From contig NZ_QVMV01000033.1 of the NCBI RefSeq assembly GCF_003417465.1, positions 1-34,744 of the forward strand: a stretch of DNA of 34,744 nucleotides, given 5' to 3'. The stretch is from Wenzhouxiangella sp. 15190 (lineage in GTDB: Bacteria > Pseudomonadota > Gammaproteobacteria > Xanthomonadales > Wenzhouxiangellaceae). Shown here in pieces: positions 9,312 through 20,567 of the stretch. A model generated the notes under the pieces. That model saw nothing but the letters and a program-made list of their open reading frames with translations, had not been told where the DNA came from and searched no databases. The translations under genes were made by a program, and so were the position numbers. Each line of letters opens with the position of its first letter. Within the stretch, counting starts at the first letter, position 1.

Positions 9312-10499
9312 TCACTTGCGGGCAACGACATCGGCCAATCGATCGACGATGGTCTCGATAGCAGTATCGAGATGCCAGTCGGCCAGGTCCGCGGCACGGG
9401 AACGGGCTGTCTGCCGGGGCGCCTCATCGGCCAGCACCCGCCGCAGCACCCGCGCCATGCGGGCCGAACCAAGGCTGCCGGTGTAATAGTGACCGCAACC
9501 CAGGCGGTGGAGACGCCATGCGGTGCCTTCCTGTTCGGCGTGAAGCGGCAATAGCCACTGCGGTTTGCCGGCGAGCAGGGCCTGGCAAGTCAGCGTATGC
9601 CCACCATGACTGACGATGAAATCGGCCTGCTCGAATACCTGTTCGATATCCACCGGCTCGGCCGACACATGCACGTTGGGCGGCGCCGCGTAACTGTTGT
9701 CGCGCTCGCGATCGATATGGACAAGCACCCGGACCGGCAGGTGACCGAAACCCGAGATGAGGGAATGCAGGCCCCGCCACTGGCCCTTCAGGTAACAGAA
9801 AACGCGCTTCCCCTCGCCTTCGGGCCATTCCGGCGCCGGGCCGGGCCTGCGGTGCCAGATCGGCCCCACGTAGCAGGCACCCTCGCGCTCGCCGTAATGA
9901 TCAAGCTCCGGCCAGGTTTTGAGAACTCCGGCATCAACCTCCAACCAGTCGGCAGCCGCTTTCAGCGGGGCTGCTCCACGTTCGGAAAGCAGCGGATTGA
10001 CGGCGGAGACCAGCGGCGCTTCCCGCTGAAGCAATTCCGCATCCTCGAATCGCAGGGCGGGTCGATAAACGGGCATTGGCTCGTACCTGGGCGGTAACGT
10101 CCAACCAGTACCGATCGCCATCACCGGAACGCCGGCGATGCGGGCGGCCAGAAGCGCGGTCGGCGCGTGTTCGCAGACCAGGGCGTCGGGGGCTCGACGC
10201 TCGATCTCGGCTAGGAACCAGTCGATACGCGGGCTGAGCTGGGCCGGATCACCGAAGCCCAGGCCGAGCAGCATCTCCGGCCAGGTATCCGGCCGCCTGT
10301 GTGGGCCCTCCGGTGCAACCAGTTCCGGTATGACCGAGGCCGGGGTGTCGAATTCGGCCTCGACGGCCTCCGCGTATCGAGCCTCCGGCAACAAGCCCGA
10401 TACGCTGCCACCGCGGCCGCGGATGGCCGCGGCAAGCGCCCGCATCGGCTGGAGGTGCCCATAGCCCGAGCCCAGTTCCCAGCAGAAAAGAATGTTCAT
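9312..10499 (-). CDS. GT1-like glycosyltransferase (UDP-glycosyltransferase/MurG superfamily)
   Basis: The 395-residue product has a GT-B architecture. The N-terminal MNILFCWELGSGYGHLQPM gives a glycine-rich acceptor-side loop. The C-terminal half has FIVSHGGHTLTCQALLAGKP with HGG at 298-300, then PLHAEQEGTAWRLHRLGCG, the nucleotide-sugar binding signature of UGT-like enzymes. No signal peptide or membrane anchor is seen. The acceptor is unknown; macrolide, sterol or lipid glycosyltransferases share this fold. It is divergent from the large beta-helix surface protein, with 141 bases between the starts. The reading frame extends upstream, but homology begins at the ATG at 10499. The Shine-Dalgarno sequence there is weak. 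Confidence 0.82.
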   Translation of the reverse strand: MNILFCWELGSGYGHLQPMRALAAAIRGRGGSVSGLLPEARYAEAVEAEFDTPASVIPELVAPEGPHRRPDTWPEMLLGLGFGDPAQLSPRIDWFLAEIERRAPDALVCEHAPTALLAARIAGVPVMAIGTGWTLPPRYEPMPVYRPALRFEDAELLQREAPLVSAVNPLLSERGAAPLKAAADWLEVDAGVLKTWPELDHYGEREGACYVGPIWHRRPGPAPEWPEGEGKRVFCYLKGQWRGLHSLISGFGHLPVRVLVHIDRERDNSYAAPPNVHVSAEPVDIEQVFEQADFIVSHGGHTLTCQALLAGKPQWLLPLHAEQEGTAWRLHRLGCGHYYTGSLGSARMARVLRRVLADEAPRQTARSRAADLADWHLDTAIETIVDRLADVVARK

Positions 10500-10526
10500 G
10501 TGATGGACTTCACGTTTCAGGCGATG

Positions 10527-10559
10527 GTAAAGTTTACGCGTCGAGCCCGGCAACCGGGC
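10527..10559. promoter_or_regulatory. Palindrome and small hairpin in a divergent promoter region
   Basis: Between the divergent starts at 10499 and 10641 there is an 11-base palindrome, GTAAAGTTTAC (10527-10537), which could be an operator. A GCCCGG-CAA-CCGGGC hairpin follows at 10545-10559. No clear -35/-10 pair is convincing. The assignment is by position and symmetry only. Confidence 0.3.
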
Positions 10560-10640
10560 CAGCAAAAAGGGGGCTCTCGAATCGGCGAAGTTCCCCTGCG
10601 CACTCACGATACAACGCGAAACAGAGGGAACAAACCAATC

Positions 10641-13511
10641 ATGTCGACACCCAAGCGTCATCCACTGACCCTGGCCGTGGCCGTGGCCCTTGGCCTGGGC
10701 ACCAGCCAGGTCGTCTCCGCCGCGGAATTCACCGTCACCAACACCGACGACAGCGGCGCCGGCAGCCTGCGCTCGGCCATCGGCGAGGCCAACGCCAGCG
10801 GCGATGCCAGCAACACGGTGGTCTTCGACGGTGCCGTGACCGGGACGATCACGCTCGACAGCTCCATATTCGTCGAGTCCAACAGCCTGACCATTCAGGG
10901 GCCGGGACCGGCGGACCTCATCATCGAACAGGACGGGCAAGTCCTGCGCCTTTCTCACACGGCTGCCAGCGTAGCGATTTCGGGCCTGACGCTGCGGCAT
11001 ACGGACGGATCGACAAGCGCCGAAGCACCGTTGTTCAGCCACAGCCCTTCCCTGAGCATCGACAACGTCCACTTTCGCGGTGAGAGCGGCAGCGTCACCA
11101 ATTTCGGCTACGGCGGCGGCTGCCTGGCCAGCTCTCAGTGGGCCAGCCAATCGGGTGGGGTCCGGGAGCTGAACATCACCAACAGCGAGTTCGACAACTG
11201 TCGCGCGGCGAGCGGCTATGGCGGCGGCGCAATCTTTGCAGAGCAGACCGCCGACTACGGCGGTGACCTGAGCATCACCATCGAGAGCACGACGATGCAG
11301 AACGGCCTTGCCACAGACGGTGCCGCGGCCCTGATTCGCCAGTCAACCTTCATTGGATCGGGCGAAACCAGCCACGCTGTCACCATCGACGGCCTCGTCG
11401 CGAACGGCAATGAACATAACAGCTATGGCGGCTACGGCACGCTGTCGATTCGACAGGGTCGCGACAGCAGTCTGGATATCGACAACCTCGACATGACCGG
11501 CAACAGCGGCCGAGCCGCCTTGGCACTTAATACCGGCACCAACAGCAATGCGAGCATCCGCAATGCCTCTTTCCTGAACAACGATGCCGGTTTCGACCCC
11601 ATTGTCTTGATAGACGCCTTCGGTAGTGACGTGGGCTTTGAACTGGTTGGCAGCCGGATCTCCAATACAACGAGCTCTGCGAGAATGGCAGTGGAATTCG
11701 GCATGTTCGGCGGCGGCCAGAACATCAGCATCCGCGACACCCTGATCCACGGCAGCGAATTCGACATCGGCGCTGTCGGCGCTTTACTGGACAATAGTGG
11801 CTACGGCGGCGATACATTCGAGATGGTTAACACCACCATTACCGACAACCAGGTCGGCAATTTCGCCCTGAGCGTCGACCCGTCCTCCAGCACGGTCGAT
11901 ACCGATCTCCGGCATGTCACCATCACCGACAATACCTTGACGGGTGGACTGCAGCGGGAAGATGAACGCGGAGAATTCCCGTCGGCGCCCGGCATGGTCA
12001 CCCTCACTGCCAGCGGCGAGCGACGCATCACCAACAGCATCATCCATGGCGTCTCCGGTGGCGGACAGGTGCCCCAGGGCGAACGCGGTGTGAGCGCGTT
12101 CGACCTGAGCGGCACCGGCGAGGTCACGGTCGACCACAGCCTGATCGGAACGGTCGACGAGACTAATCTCACGGTCACCGACGCCGGCGGTAGCGACATC
12201 GGCAACAACACCGATCCGCAATTATTGGCGCTGGCCGACAATGGCGGTCTGTCACGGACCCGCGCTTTCACCACCGACAGCCCGGCCTACGACGCCGGCA
12301 ACCCCGGCGCCGCCAATTTGCCGGCCTTCGACCAGCGCGGCGACGGCTTTCCACGCAATGCGGGCAACGCCCCCGACATGGGCGCCTTCGAGCTGCAGGT
12401 CGCGCCGGCGGTCAGCCTGAGTGCCGAGGCACTGGACTTCCCGGACACACGGGTGCAGACCACGTCCGATCCGCTCAGCGTCGAAGTCACCAACACGGGT
12501 GATTTCGAACTCAACATCAGCGGGGTCAGTGTCGGCCAGCCGCTCGCGCGCGGCGCCTCCAGCTTCGCCGCCGACGGCAGCGACTGTACGGCCGCCGCGA
12601 TTCCGCCCGACGGCAGTTGCAGCATCGAAGTGACTTTCACGCCGGGCAGCCGCGCCGATTTCTCGGGCAGCCTGGATATCGCTACCGATGCCGACCCCGC
12701 GGACTACAGCGTGGCGCTTACGGGCACCGGTGTGGCACCCATCGTCAACGTCGGCCCGGACCGCGACTTCGGTGCGGTCCTCACCGGCACGACCAGCGAT
12801 GCACAGATCGTCACGCTCGCGAACACCGGCGATGACGCACTCGAAGTCACCGGCTTCGATCCCGCAGTGGAAGCGCCATTCTCTCTCGACTTTTCCGATT
12901 GCGGAACCGGCCTGCCATTCACCGTGCCTGCCGGTACATCCTGTGAACTCTCGACCACGTTCGAGCCGAGCGCGACCGGTAGTGCCGGCACGACGGTTAC
13001 GGTCGAGTCCGACAGCCTGAACACCGACACCAATCAGTTCAGCCTGAGCGGCCAGGGCGTGCTCGGGCAATTGGTCGTCAGCCCGGGCGGCGATATCGAT
13101 TTCGGCGAGGTTCCGCTCGGCGAATCCGGGCAGACCGAACTGACCCTGACCAACGAAGGATCGGCCCCGGTCACGGTTGAAGACTGGACCAATCTGCCCG
13201 ATCCGTTCAGCATCTCGGGCGACTGCCCCGAGCCGCCGTTCACGCTTGAGCCGGACGAATCCTGCAGCCTTACCGTGACCTTTGCGCCGGAGAGCGCGGG
13301 CGACTACGAGCAAGGTCTGGAGCTGGGCTCCAATGACGGCACCGGGGCGGACAGCACACAGATCGCGGTGAGCGGTCGAGGCACCGCGCCGATCGAACCG
13401 GCCTTGCCGGTTCCCACGCTGGATCGCATCGGCCTGATCGTCGGCTCGGGCTTGCTGGCGCTGATGGGCCTGTTCGGCCTGCGCCGCCGGCGCCAAACGC
13501 CGCTGGACTGA
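10641..13511 (+). CDS. Secreted beta-helix protein with three Hydin-like repeats and IPTL-CTERM tail
   Basis: The 956-residue product has a signal peptide (about 1-28, VSAAEF). A CSLREA-like opening (FTVTNTDDSGAGSLRSAIGEA) starts a long right-handed beta-helix (about 29-585) rich in Asn, Ser and Gly-Gly turns. Three immunoglobulin-like repeats of the choice-of-anchor D/Hydin type begin near residues 590, 698 and 807. Each has an LDFP-, RDFG- or IDFG-type opening and a TNTGD, ANTGD or TNEGS strand. The tail LPVPTLDRIG, a hydrophobic helix and LRRRRQ match the IPTL-CTERM sorting signal. It is expected to be exported and handled by an exosortase H system, probably as an adhesin or surface fibre. 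The start ATG has AGAGGGA about 11 bases upstream. Ligand and function are unknown. Confidence 0.85.
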   Translation: MSTPKRHPLTLAVAVALGLGTSQVVSAAEFTVTNTDDSGAGSLRSAIGEANASGDASNTVVFDGAVTGTITLDSSIFVESNSLTIQGPGPADLIIEQDGQVLRLSHTAASVAISGLTLRHTDGSTSAEAPLFSHSPSLSIDNVHFRGESGSVTNFGYGGGCLASSQWASQSGGVRELNITNSEFDNCRAASGYGGGAIFAEQTADYGGDLSITIESTTMQNGLATDGAAALIRQSTFIGSGETSHAVTIDGLVANGNEHNSYGGYGTLSIRQGRDSSLDIDNLDMTGNSGRAALALNTGTNSNASIRNASFLNNDAGFDPIVLIDAFGSDVGFELVGSRISNTTSSARMAVEFGMFGGGQNISIRDTLIHGSEFDIGAVGALLDNSGYGGDTFEMVNTTITDNQVGNFALSVDPSSSTVDTDLRHVTITDNTLTGGLQREDERGEFPSAPGMVTLTASGERRITNSIIHGVSGGGQVPQGERGVSAFDLSGTGEVTVDHSLIGTVDETNLTVTDAGGSDIGNNTDPQLLALADNGGLSRTRAFTTDSPAYDAGNPGAANLPAFDQRGDGFPRNAGNAPDMGAFELQVAPAVSLSAEALDFPDTRVQTTSDPLSVEVTNTGDFELNISGVSVGQPLARGASSFAADGSDCTAAAIPPDGSCSIEVTFTPGSRADFSGSLDIATDADPADYSVALTGTGVAPIVNVGPDRDFGAVLTGTTSDAQIVTLANTGDDALEVTGFDPAVEAPFSLDFSDCGTGLPFTVPAGTSCELSTTFEPSATGSAGTTVTVESDSLNTDTNQFSLSGQGVLGQLVVSPGGDIDFGEVPLGESGQTELTLTNEGSAPVTVEDWTNLPDPFSISGDCPEPPFTLEPDESCSLTVTFAPESAGDYEQGLELGSNDGTGADSTQIAVSGRGTAPIEPALPVPTLDRIGLIVGSGLLALMGLFGLRRRRQTPLD

Positions 13512-13532
13512 TCGCCGACGCATATCCGTCCG

Positions 13533-13567
13533 AAAAAGCCCGGATCGCACGGCGGTCCGGGCTTTTT
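13533..13567. terminator. Bidirectional intrinsic terminator
   Basis: AAAAAGCCCGGA (13533-13544) pairs perfectly with TCCGGGCTTTTT (13556-13567) around an 11-base loop, giving a U-run on either strand. It lies between two convergent genes (stops at 13511 and 13585) and should end transcription from both sides. Confidence 0.93.
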
Positions 13568-13584
13568 CATTGCTGCAACAGGGC

Positions 13585-14202
13585 TCAGCGCCGGTACAAG
13601 TACTCCTGCATGCCGTTGCCCAGTAGCATGGTCTTCTCGGAAGTGAAGCCCGGCAGGCGCTTTTCCAGTTCCTTGGGGCTGTAGCGCGGGGCCGCTACTG
13701 TGGCCGGATCACCTTCGGGCGGATCGTCCACAAGTTCGAGCCCGACCGGCGCATACGAGGCGGGAACCGCGGGCATCCGGGTGGCCCGATACTCGATGAG
13801 TGCATGCAACCTGGCCTGCGGCGAAGCTCGCTCGGCCAATCGCCTGCCGAGCGCCTCGATGACGCCGGCGGGCAGATAGTTGAGCAGGTTCCAGCACAGT
13901 ACCAGGTCGACGCTTTCACCCTGGGTCGGCGGTAGCAGGCCGTCGAGCCAGCGCTCGACGGCCTCGGGCCCGCCTTCTTCGTCCACGTCTGGCAGATCGC
14001 CCAGCTTCGCCGGCAGATCGACGACATCGAGCCGGCAGCGATAGCCGCTGAACAAGGCCACGGTGCCTTCACGCGCGCGGCCGAGATCGAGCACCACGTG
14101 GCGGCGATCGTCCTCGAAGTCTTCCACCGCCATGGCGAACAGCGGGGCACGGATCGGCTCCGGGCCGCTGTCCTCCAGCGGTCGCGCGGCATCACTGCTC
14201 AC
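13585..14202 (-). CDS. SAM-dependent methyltransferase-like protein
   Basis: The 205-residue soluble protein has a class I methyltransferase-like pattern. HVVLDLGRAREGTVALF resembles motif I though it lacks the full GxGxG. CRLDVVDLP gives the acidic end of strand 2, VDLVLCWNLLNYLP is typical of the motif around strand 4, and a helix plus LHALIEY follow. Catalytic ability is uncertain because motif I is degenerate. The start is a GTG at 14202 with AAGGGG upstream. It lies 22 bases after the bactofilin gene in the same direction, so the two are probably co-transcribed and end at the shared terminator. The substrate is unknown. Confidence 0.65.
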   Translation of the reverse strand: MSSDAARPLEDSGPEPIRAPLFAMAVEDFEDDRRHVVLDLGRAREGTVALFSGYRCRLDVVDLPAKLGDLPDVDEEGGPEAVERWLDGLLPPTQGESVDLVLCWNLLNYLPAGVIEALGRRLAERASPQARLHALIEYRATRMPAVPASYAPVGLELVDDPPEGDPATVAAPRYSPKELEKRLPGFTSEKTMLLGNGMQEYLYRR

Positions 14203-14224
14203 GATTACAACCCCTTATCGAGCG

Positions 14225-14782
14225 TCAGAGACTGGCCTGCTTTCCGGCTTCGGATCCGGATTTGTTCGAGCCGCTATCCGAATGCGTTGATTCCGTCTTG
14301 GCACCTGCACTCGATTCCTGCGAGGACTTCTGGCCGGAAAAGGCCTTGCTCCGGGTTTCGCTCTTGGTGTCCATGTCGATCGAACCGTTGAATTGCGCGC
14401 CGTCTTCCAGGCTGACGCGCGGGGCTGCGATGCTGCCTTTCACGCGCGCGCTCTTGCGGATGACGACCTGCTCGGAGGCGACGAGGTTGCCGTCCATCTG
14501 TCCGTCGACAAAGATCGAATGCGCATACACATCGGCCTGGACATTCCCCTGGTTGCCGATCGTCACGCTGTTCTTCTTGAGTTCAACGGTCCCCTTGACC
14601 TTGCCTTCGATAACCAGGTCCTCATCACCAAGCAACTTGCCGTCGACGTTGATCGACGGACCGATCATCGCCGTTCCGCCGGCATTGCGCGGCGGCGCCG
14701 ATCGCTTTGCCGGAGCAGGCGCATCGGCCTTGTGACTTTCGCTGGTGGAACCTTCGGATTCGTTTTCGCGTTTGTTGAACAT
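14225..14782 (-). CDS. Bactofilin family cytoskeletal protein
   Basis: Bactofilins polymerise without nucleotide into filaments that scaffold cell-wall enzymes, stalks or polar complexes. The 185-residue product has a polar N-terminal arm (1-38) and a compact beta-helix core (about 39-140). The core is built of short repeats such as INVDGKLLGDEDLVIEGKVK, VTIGNQGNVQADVYAHSIFV and MDGNLVASEQVVIRKSARVK. A Ser/Lys/Glu-rich, probably disordered tail completes it. This is the normal three-part layout. A CAGG Shine-Dalgarno sequence precedes the ATG. No M23 peptidase partner gene is adjacent; the neighbour is a methyltransferase-like gene. Confidence 0.92.
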   Translation of the reverse strand: MFNKRENESEGSTSESHKADAPAPAKRSAPPRNAGGTAMIGPSINVDGKLLGDEDLVIEGKVKGTVELKKNSVTIGNQGNVQADVYAHSIFVDGQMDGNLVASEQVVIRKSARVKGSIAAPRVSLEDGAQFNGSIDMDTKSETRSKAFSGQKSSQESSAGAKTESTHSDSGSNKSGSEAGKQASL

Positions 14783-14868
14783 GCCTGTTTACCTGAATTG
14801 GCGATTTGGGGGCTGTTCAAACTACTCCCGGGCAGGGAGACGGTCAAGTGCCGAAAGCGGAATGGAAG

Positions 14869-14894
14869 CCGGCCGGGCGCAAGGGCCCGGCCGG
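14869..14894. terminator. GC-rich hairpin downstream of rpoD
   Basis: CCGGCCGGGC (14869-14878) pairs perfectly with GCCCGGCCGG (14885-14894) around a 6-base loop, 19 bases past the rpoD stop. No U-run follows on the rpoD strand, so it may be a weak or factor-assisted terminator or an mRNA-stabilising hairpin. Confidence 0.5.
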
Positions 14895-14912
14895 GTCGTG
14901 ACGGGCGTCACA

Positions 14913-16798
<1,886 letters not shown>

Positions 16799-16802
<4 letters not shown>

Positions 16803-18529
16803 ATTTGTCCGTCTTGGTTACCCCAGGTCAACCGGCGCAACTCGCTGGATCGGTCTTCATCGAGCCCCCCTTCGTTAAGCTGGGCTTCCTGAAGTTCGCG
16901 AATTCTTGTTTGTATCATTTGACGACGAATTCTGGCCAAAGTTTGTGCCAGCGCCGTCGGCATTTCTTCCCGGTCGGCGATTACGTTCCGCGCCGCCAGT
17001 CGAGCCAGCCAGGGCGCTTCGCGGCGCTCCCGCCAGGCTTCCAGAAGTTTAGCCGTAGAAAACTGGGGCTTGTTGCGGCAAAAGTCAATCAATTCTCGCA
17101 GGAAATCGACCCCGCGGACCGTCGCCGGGCCCTCGAGGGCACCGTCGTCGACACCGTCGGCCAGGCTCGGACGCTGCACGATCAGGGCCACCGCGTACTG
17201 GACCGGGGTCAGCGGGCGGTCCTCTTCGCCACCCTGCACGCGGGACGTCTCCGGCCGGGCTTCGGCGGCCGGTCGACTGCGGCCGCCGTGTCCGCTTCGC
17301 CGCACCAGCTCATCGTGCATCATATCGGCAAAGGCACCTTCCGGCAGCTTTTCCAGATAGGGTTCGGCCAGGGCCACCAGTCGCGCACGCCCGTCGAGCG
17401 TTTTCATGTCCAGCGACTCGGACAGGTGGTCGAAGAAAAAGCTCGACAGCGGCTTCGCCTCGTCGAGCATCCGGGCCAGCGTTTGTGCACCTCGCCCGCG
17501 CACCAGTGAATCGGGATCCTCACCCTCGGGCAGGAACAGGAAACGAACCTCGCGGTTGGACTTGAGTTCCGGTAGCGCCGCTTCCAGGCCGCGCCAGGCC
17601 GCCTGAAGGCCGGCGCGGTCGCCGTCGAAACAGAACACCACCACCGGCGAGGCGCGAAACAACAGGTTCATGTGGTCGGGCGTGACCGACGTGCCCAGCG
17701 TGGCCACCGCATTGTCAAAACCGTACTGGAACAGCGCGGCCGCGTCCATGTAGCCTTCGACCACCAGGATGCGTGGCGGCAGTCCGCCGCGGCGGACCTG
17801 GAACAGCCGGTAAAGCTCACGGCCCTTGTGGAAGACGGGCGTCTCGGGCGAGTTCATGTATTTCGGCCCGCGCTCGCCCAAGGCTCGTCCGCCGAAGGCG
17901 ATCACCCGCCCGCGCCGGTCGTGGATGGGGAACATCACGCGGTCGCGGAACTTGTCGGTCGTGCGACCGTCCCGGCGCGTCACCAGACCGGCCTCCTCGA
18001 GTTCCTGCGGCCGAAAACCCTCGTTGATCAGGAAATCGGCCAGGGACTGCCAGGCATCAGGTGCGTAGCCGATGCCAAATTCGTCCACCGTGGCCTTGTC
18101 GAAACCGCGCGACTTGAGATAGGCACGGGCCGCTTCGCTGGCGGCGAGCTGGCGGCGAAACCAGGTCTGTGCCTGGCTCAGCGCCTGGTAGAGGCGGTCA
18201 TTCCTCTTGACCGGCGCCTGGCCGCCCTCGTGCGGCACTTCGAGGCCGGCGATATGAGCCAGCTCCTCGATCGCGGCCGGGAATTCCAGCCCGTCGTGCT
18301 GCATCACGAAACCGATCGCGGTGCCGTGCGCACCGCAGCCGAAACAGTGGTAGAACTGCTTGTCGGTGCTGACCGTGAAAGATGGGGTCTTCTCGTCATG
18401 GAAGGGGCACAGGGCCTTGTACTCGCCGCGCCCGGCGGGCTTGAGATCGACGCGCGCACCGACGATCTCGACGATATCGGTGCGCTCCAGCAGGGATTCG
18501 ATGAATTCTTCGGGGATGCGGCCGGCCAC
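16799..18529 (-). CDS. dnaG: DNA primase
   Basis: DnaG makes RNA primers for replication and is recruited by the replicative helicase. The 576-residue product has the N-terminal CHC2 zinc finger (C41, H44, C62, C65 in [11 protein letters not shown] and CFGCGAHG). The catalytic Toprim core has EGYMD at 258-262 and FDGDRAG at 301-307. A C-terminal helicase-binding region (about 430-576) completes it. Length and order are normal. The start is a GTG at 18529, with the homologous [10 protein letters not shown] right at it and a weak ribosome-binding site, consistent with the low expression expected of primase. It is the third gene of the macromolecular synthesis operon, and its stop overlaps the rpoD ATG. 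Confidence 0.97.
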
Positions 18530-18616
18530 AGAACCAGTTTAGTGTAACCCGCCATTCATTATGTAACTTTTAGCGAGTCGCCGAGCGTTTAGCTGCAAGG
18601 CCCAGCGGCCTGAAGC

Positions 18617-19063
18617 TCAGCCGGCCAGTTTCGAACGGACCAGCCCGGAGACCTTGCTCATGTCCGCGCGGCCCTGGAGCCGGGGCTTGAGCAGCCCCAT
18701 GACCTGGCCCATGCCGCTCATGTCGCTGGCGCCGGTTTCGCTGATGGCCTCGTCGACGGCCTTGTCGAGTTCTTCGTCGGAGAGCTGCTCCGGCAGGTAG
18801 GGCTCGAGCAGCGCGATTTCGGCCTCTTCGGCTTCGGCCAACTCGGGACGGTTGCCCTCCCGGTATTGCTCGGCCGACTCGCGGCGCTGCTTGATCATCT
18901 TCTCGACCACGGCCAGCACCTGCGCGTCGTCGAGCTCGGTGCGCTCGTCGATTTCGCGCTGCTTGATCGCGGCGGTGATCATGCGCAGGGTCTTGAGGCG
19001 TTCCTTTTCACCGGAACGCATCGCCTGCTTGACGTCGTCATTGATCTGCGCTTTCAGCGACAT
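18617..19063 (-). CDS. yqeY: GatB/YqeY domain protein
   Basis: The 148-residue soluble helical protein carries the YqeY domain, related to the tail of GatB, the tRNA-dependent amidotransferase subunit; its own role is not established. Diagnostic stretches are LKAQINDDVKQAMRSGEKER, LRMITAAIKQREIDER, LLEPYLPEQLSDEEL, and GQVMGLLKPRLQGRADMSKV near the end. The length is normal. The ATG at 19063 has GAGGCGGG upstream. It sits between rpsU and dnaG, an insertion seen in Pseudomonas and relatives but not in E. coli, and is probably co-transcribed with both. Confidence 0.95.
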   Translation of the reverse strand: MSLKAQINDDVKQAMRSGEKERLKTLRMITAAIKQREIDERTELDDAQVLAVVEKMIKQRRESAEQYREGNRPELAEAEEAEIALLEPYLPEQLSDEELDKAVDEAISETGASDMSGMGQVMGLLKPRLQGRADMSKVSGLVRSKLAG

Positions 19064-19103
19064 GACCGGCCCGCCTCGCCGAGAAGTTGCGTAGAATGCG
19101 TGT

Positions 19104-19319
19104 TCAGTAGAGTCGCTTGCGGTTGACGCGCTCGCGCGAAATCTTGCGCAGGTGGCGCTTGACGGCCGCGGCCTTCTTGCGCTTGCGTTCCTGGGTCGGC
19201 TTCTCGTAGAACTCGCGGCGGCGCGCTTCGGCGACCACCCCGGCCTTCTCGCAGGAGCGCTTGAAGCGGCGCAGGGCGTATTCAAACGGCTCGTTTTCCT
19301 TGACCTTTACACTCGGCAT
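19104..19319 (-). CDS. rpsU: 30S ribosomal protein S21
   Basis: The 71-residue, very basic product begins [20 protein letters not shown] and ends in the Arg/Lys-rich tail [10 protein letters not shown], the standard S21 sequence and length. S21 sits on the small subunit near the anti-Shine-Dalgarno end of 16S rRNA and helps initiation. It is the first gene of rpsU-yqeY-dnaG-rpoD and follows a strong sigma-70-type promoter that overlaps the start of the divergent tsaD gene. Confidence 0.97.
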   Translation of the reverse strand: MPSVKVKENEPFEYALRRFKRSCEKAGVVAEARRREFYEKPTQERKRKKAAAVKRHLRKISRERVNRKRLY

Positions 19320-19355
19320 TAAAATCCCGTTCCAGTAATTTGTGGAAAGCTCACC

Positions 19356-19385
19356 ATTATAAACCGGCAAATCCCCGACGTGCAA
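19356..19385 (-). promoter_or_regulatory. Sigma-70 promoter of the rpsU-yqeY-dnaG-rpoD operon
   Basis: On the minus strand, TTGCAC (19385-19380) and a perfect TATAAT (19361-19356) are separated by 18 bases, with transcription expected to begin near 19349, about 30 bases before rpsU. The -35 box covers the GTG start codon and second codon of the divergent tsaD gene. Initiation of the two genes may therefore interfere. Confidence 0.75.
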
Positions 19386-20372
19386 AACATTCTTGGCATC
19401 GAAACGTCCTGCGACGAGACCGGCGTAGCCCTCTACAACGCCGACCGGGGCCTCCTCGCGGACCTGGTCTACACCCAGGCCGACCACGCCGCCTACGGTG
19501 GGGTGGTGCCGGAACTGGCCTCGCGCGATCACGTGCGCAAGCTGCCGGCCATGGTGCGTGAGCTGCTCGATTCGGCCAACATGCCGGCAAACGAACTCGA
19601 CGCGATCGCCTATACCGCAGGCCCCGGCCTGGCCGGCGCGCTGCTGGTGGGTGCGGCCACCGGCGTGGCCCTGGCCGCCGCACTCGGCGTGCCGGCCATT
19701 GCCGTCCACCACATGGAAGGCCACCTGCTCTCGCCCCTGCTCGAAGATCCGGCGCCGGAATTTCCCTTCGTCGCCCTGCTCGTGTCGGGTGGGCACACCA
19801 TGCTGGTGGCCGTGGAAGGATTCGGCCGCTACAAGCTGCTGGGCGAGACGCTCGACGATGCCGCCGGCGAGGCCTTCGACAAGACCGCGCGGCTGCTCGG
19901 CCTGGGCTATCCCGGCGGCCCGGAAGTCGCCCGCCTGGCCGAAACCGGCAACCCCGACCGATTCGATTTTCCGCGACCGATGACCAACCGCCCGGGCCTG
20001 GACTTCAGTTTTTCGGGCCTGAAAACCCACACCCGCGAACTGATCGCGCGCGTGGATCTGGCCGATCACGCCGACGTTGCCGCCGGCTTCGAACAGGCCG
20101 TGGCCGAGACCCTGGCCATCAAGTGCCAACGCGCCCTCAAGGAAACCCGCATGCAGCGCCTGGTCATCGCCGGCGGAGTGAGCGCCAACACCCGCCTGCG
20201 CGCCGAACTCGAGCATCGCATCCCCGGCCGCGTGTACTATCCCTCGCTCAAGCTATGCACCGACAACGGCGCCATGATCGCCCATGCGGGATGGTACCGA
20301 CGCGCTGAGGCTAATCGAGATGGGGTGATTGCGGTCAGCCCCAGGTGGCCCATTGACTCCCTGAGCCAATAG
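19380..20372 (+). CDS. tsaD: tRNA N6-threonylcarbamoyladenosine transferase subunit TsaD
   Basis: TsaD transfers the threonylcarbamoyl group to A37 of ANN-decoding tRNAs, with TsaB and TsaE. The 330-residue product has [16 protein letters not shown] at the start, the metal-binding HMEGH at 111-115, [29 protein letters not shown] and [13 protein letters not shown], then the late metal-site motif [12 protein letters not shown]. Length and motif order are normal. The start is GTG at 19380. It is divergent from rpsU, as in many gammaproteobacteria, with only 60 bases between the start codons. An AT-rich palindromic repeat begins nine bases after its stop. Confidence 0.96.
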   Translation: MQNILGIETSCDETGVALYNADRGLLADLVYTQADHAAYGGVVPELASRDHVRKLPAMVRELLDSANMPANELDAIAYTAGPGLAGALLVGAATGVALAAALGVPAIAVHHMEGHLLSPLLEDPAPEFPFVALLVSGGHTMLVAVEGFGRYKLLGETLDDAAGEAFDKTARLLGLGYPGGPEVARLAETGNPDRFDFPRPMTNRPGLDFSFSGLKTHTRELIARVDLADHADVAAGFEQAVAETLAIKCQRALKETRMQRLVIAGGVSANTRLRAELEHRIPGRVYYPSLKLCTDNGAMIAHAGWYRRAEANRDGVIAVSPRWPIDSLSQ

Positions 20373-20381
20373 TGAAAGCGC

Positions 20382-20490
20382 AAATTCGAAATCCGAAGCA
20401 CCAAATCCGAAACAAGGCGACCTGATGTTCTTCGTTTCGAATTTCGTACTTCGTGCTTGTTTCGGATTTCGATATTCGAATTTCGAATTT
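20382..20490. repeat. AT-rich palindromic TTCGAA-type repeat, copy A
   Basis: Two 35-base arms (20382-20416 and 20456-20490) are near-perfect inverted repeats, both built on AAATTCGAA, AAATCCGAAAC and similar units, around a 39-base centre that itself holds TTTCGAATTTCGT. The element fills most of the gap between tsaD and folB. A 44-base piece (20435-20478) recurs in reverse orientation at 21499-21542 with one mismatch. No coding function; the short peptides it would encode are artefacts. Confidence 0.88.
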
Positions 20491-20567
20491 CGCTCTCGAC
20501 CGCCGTGACAGCCTGACGCACCGCCTTACGTTCGCCAGTACACCCAACCCCGGGAGCGCCTCACCAA

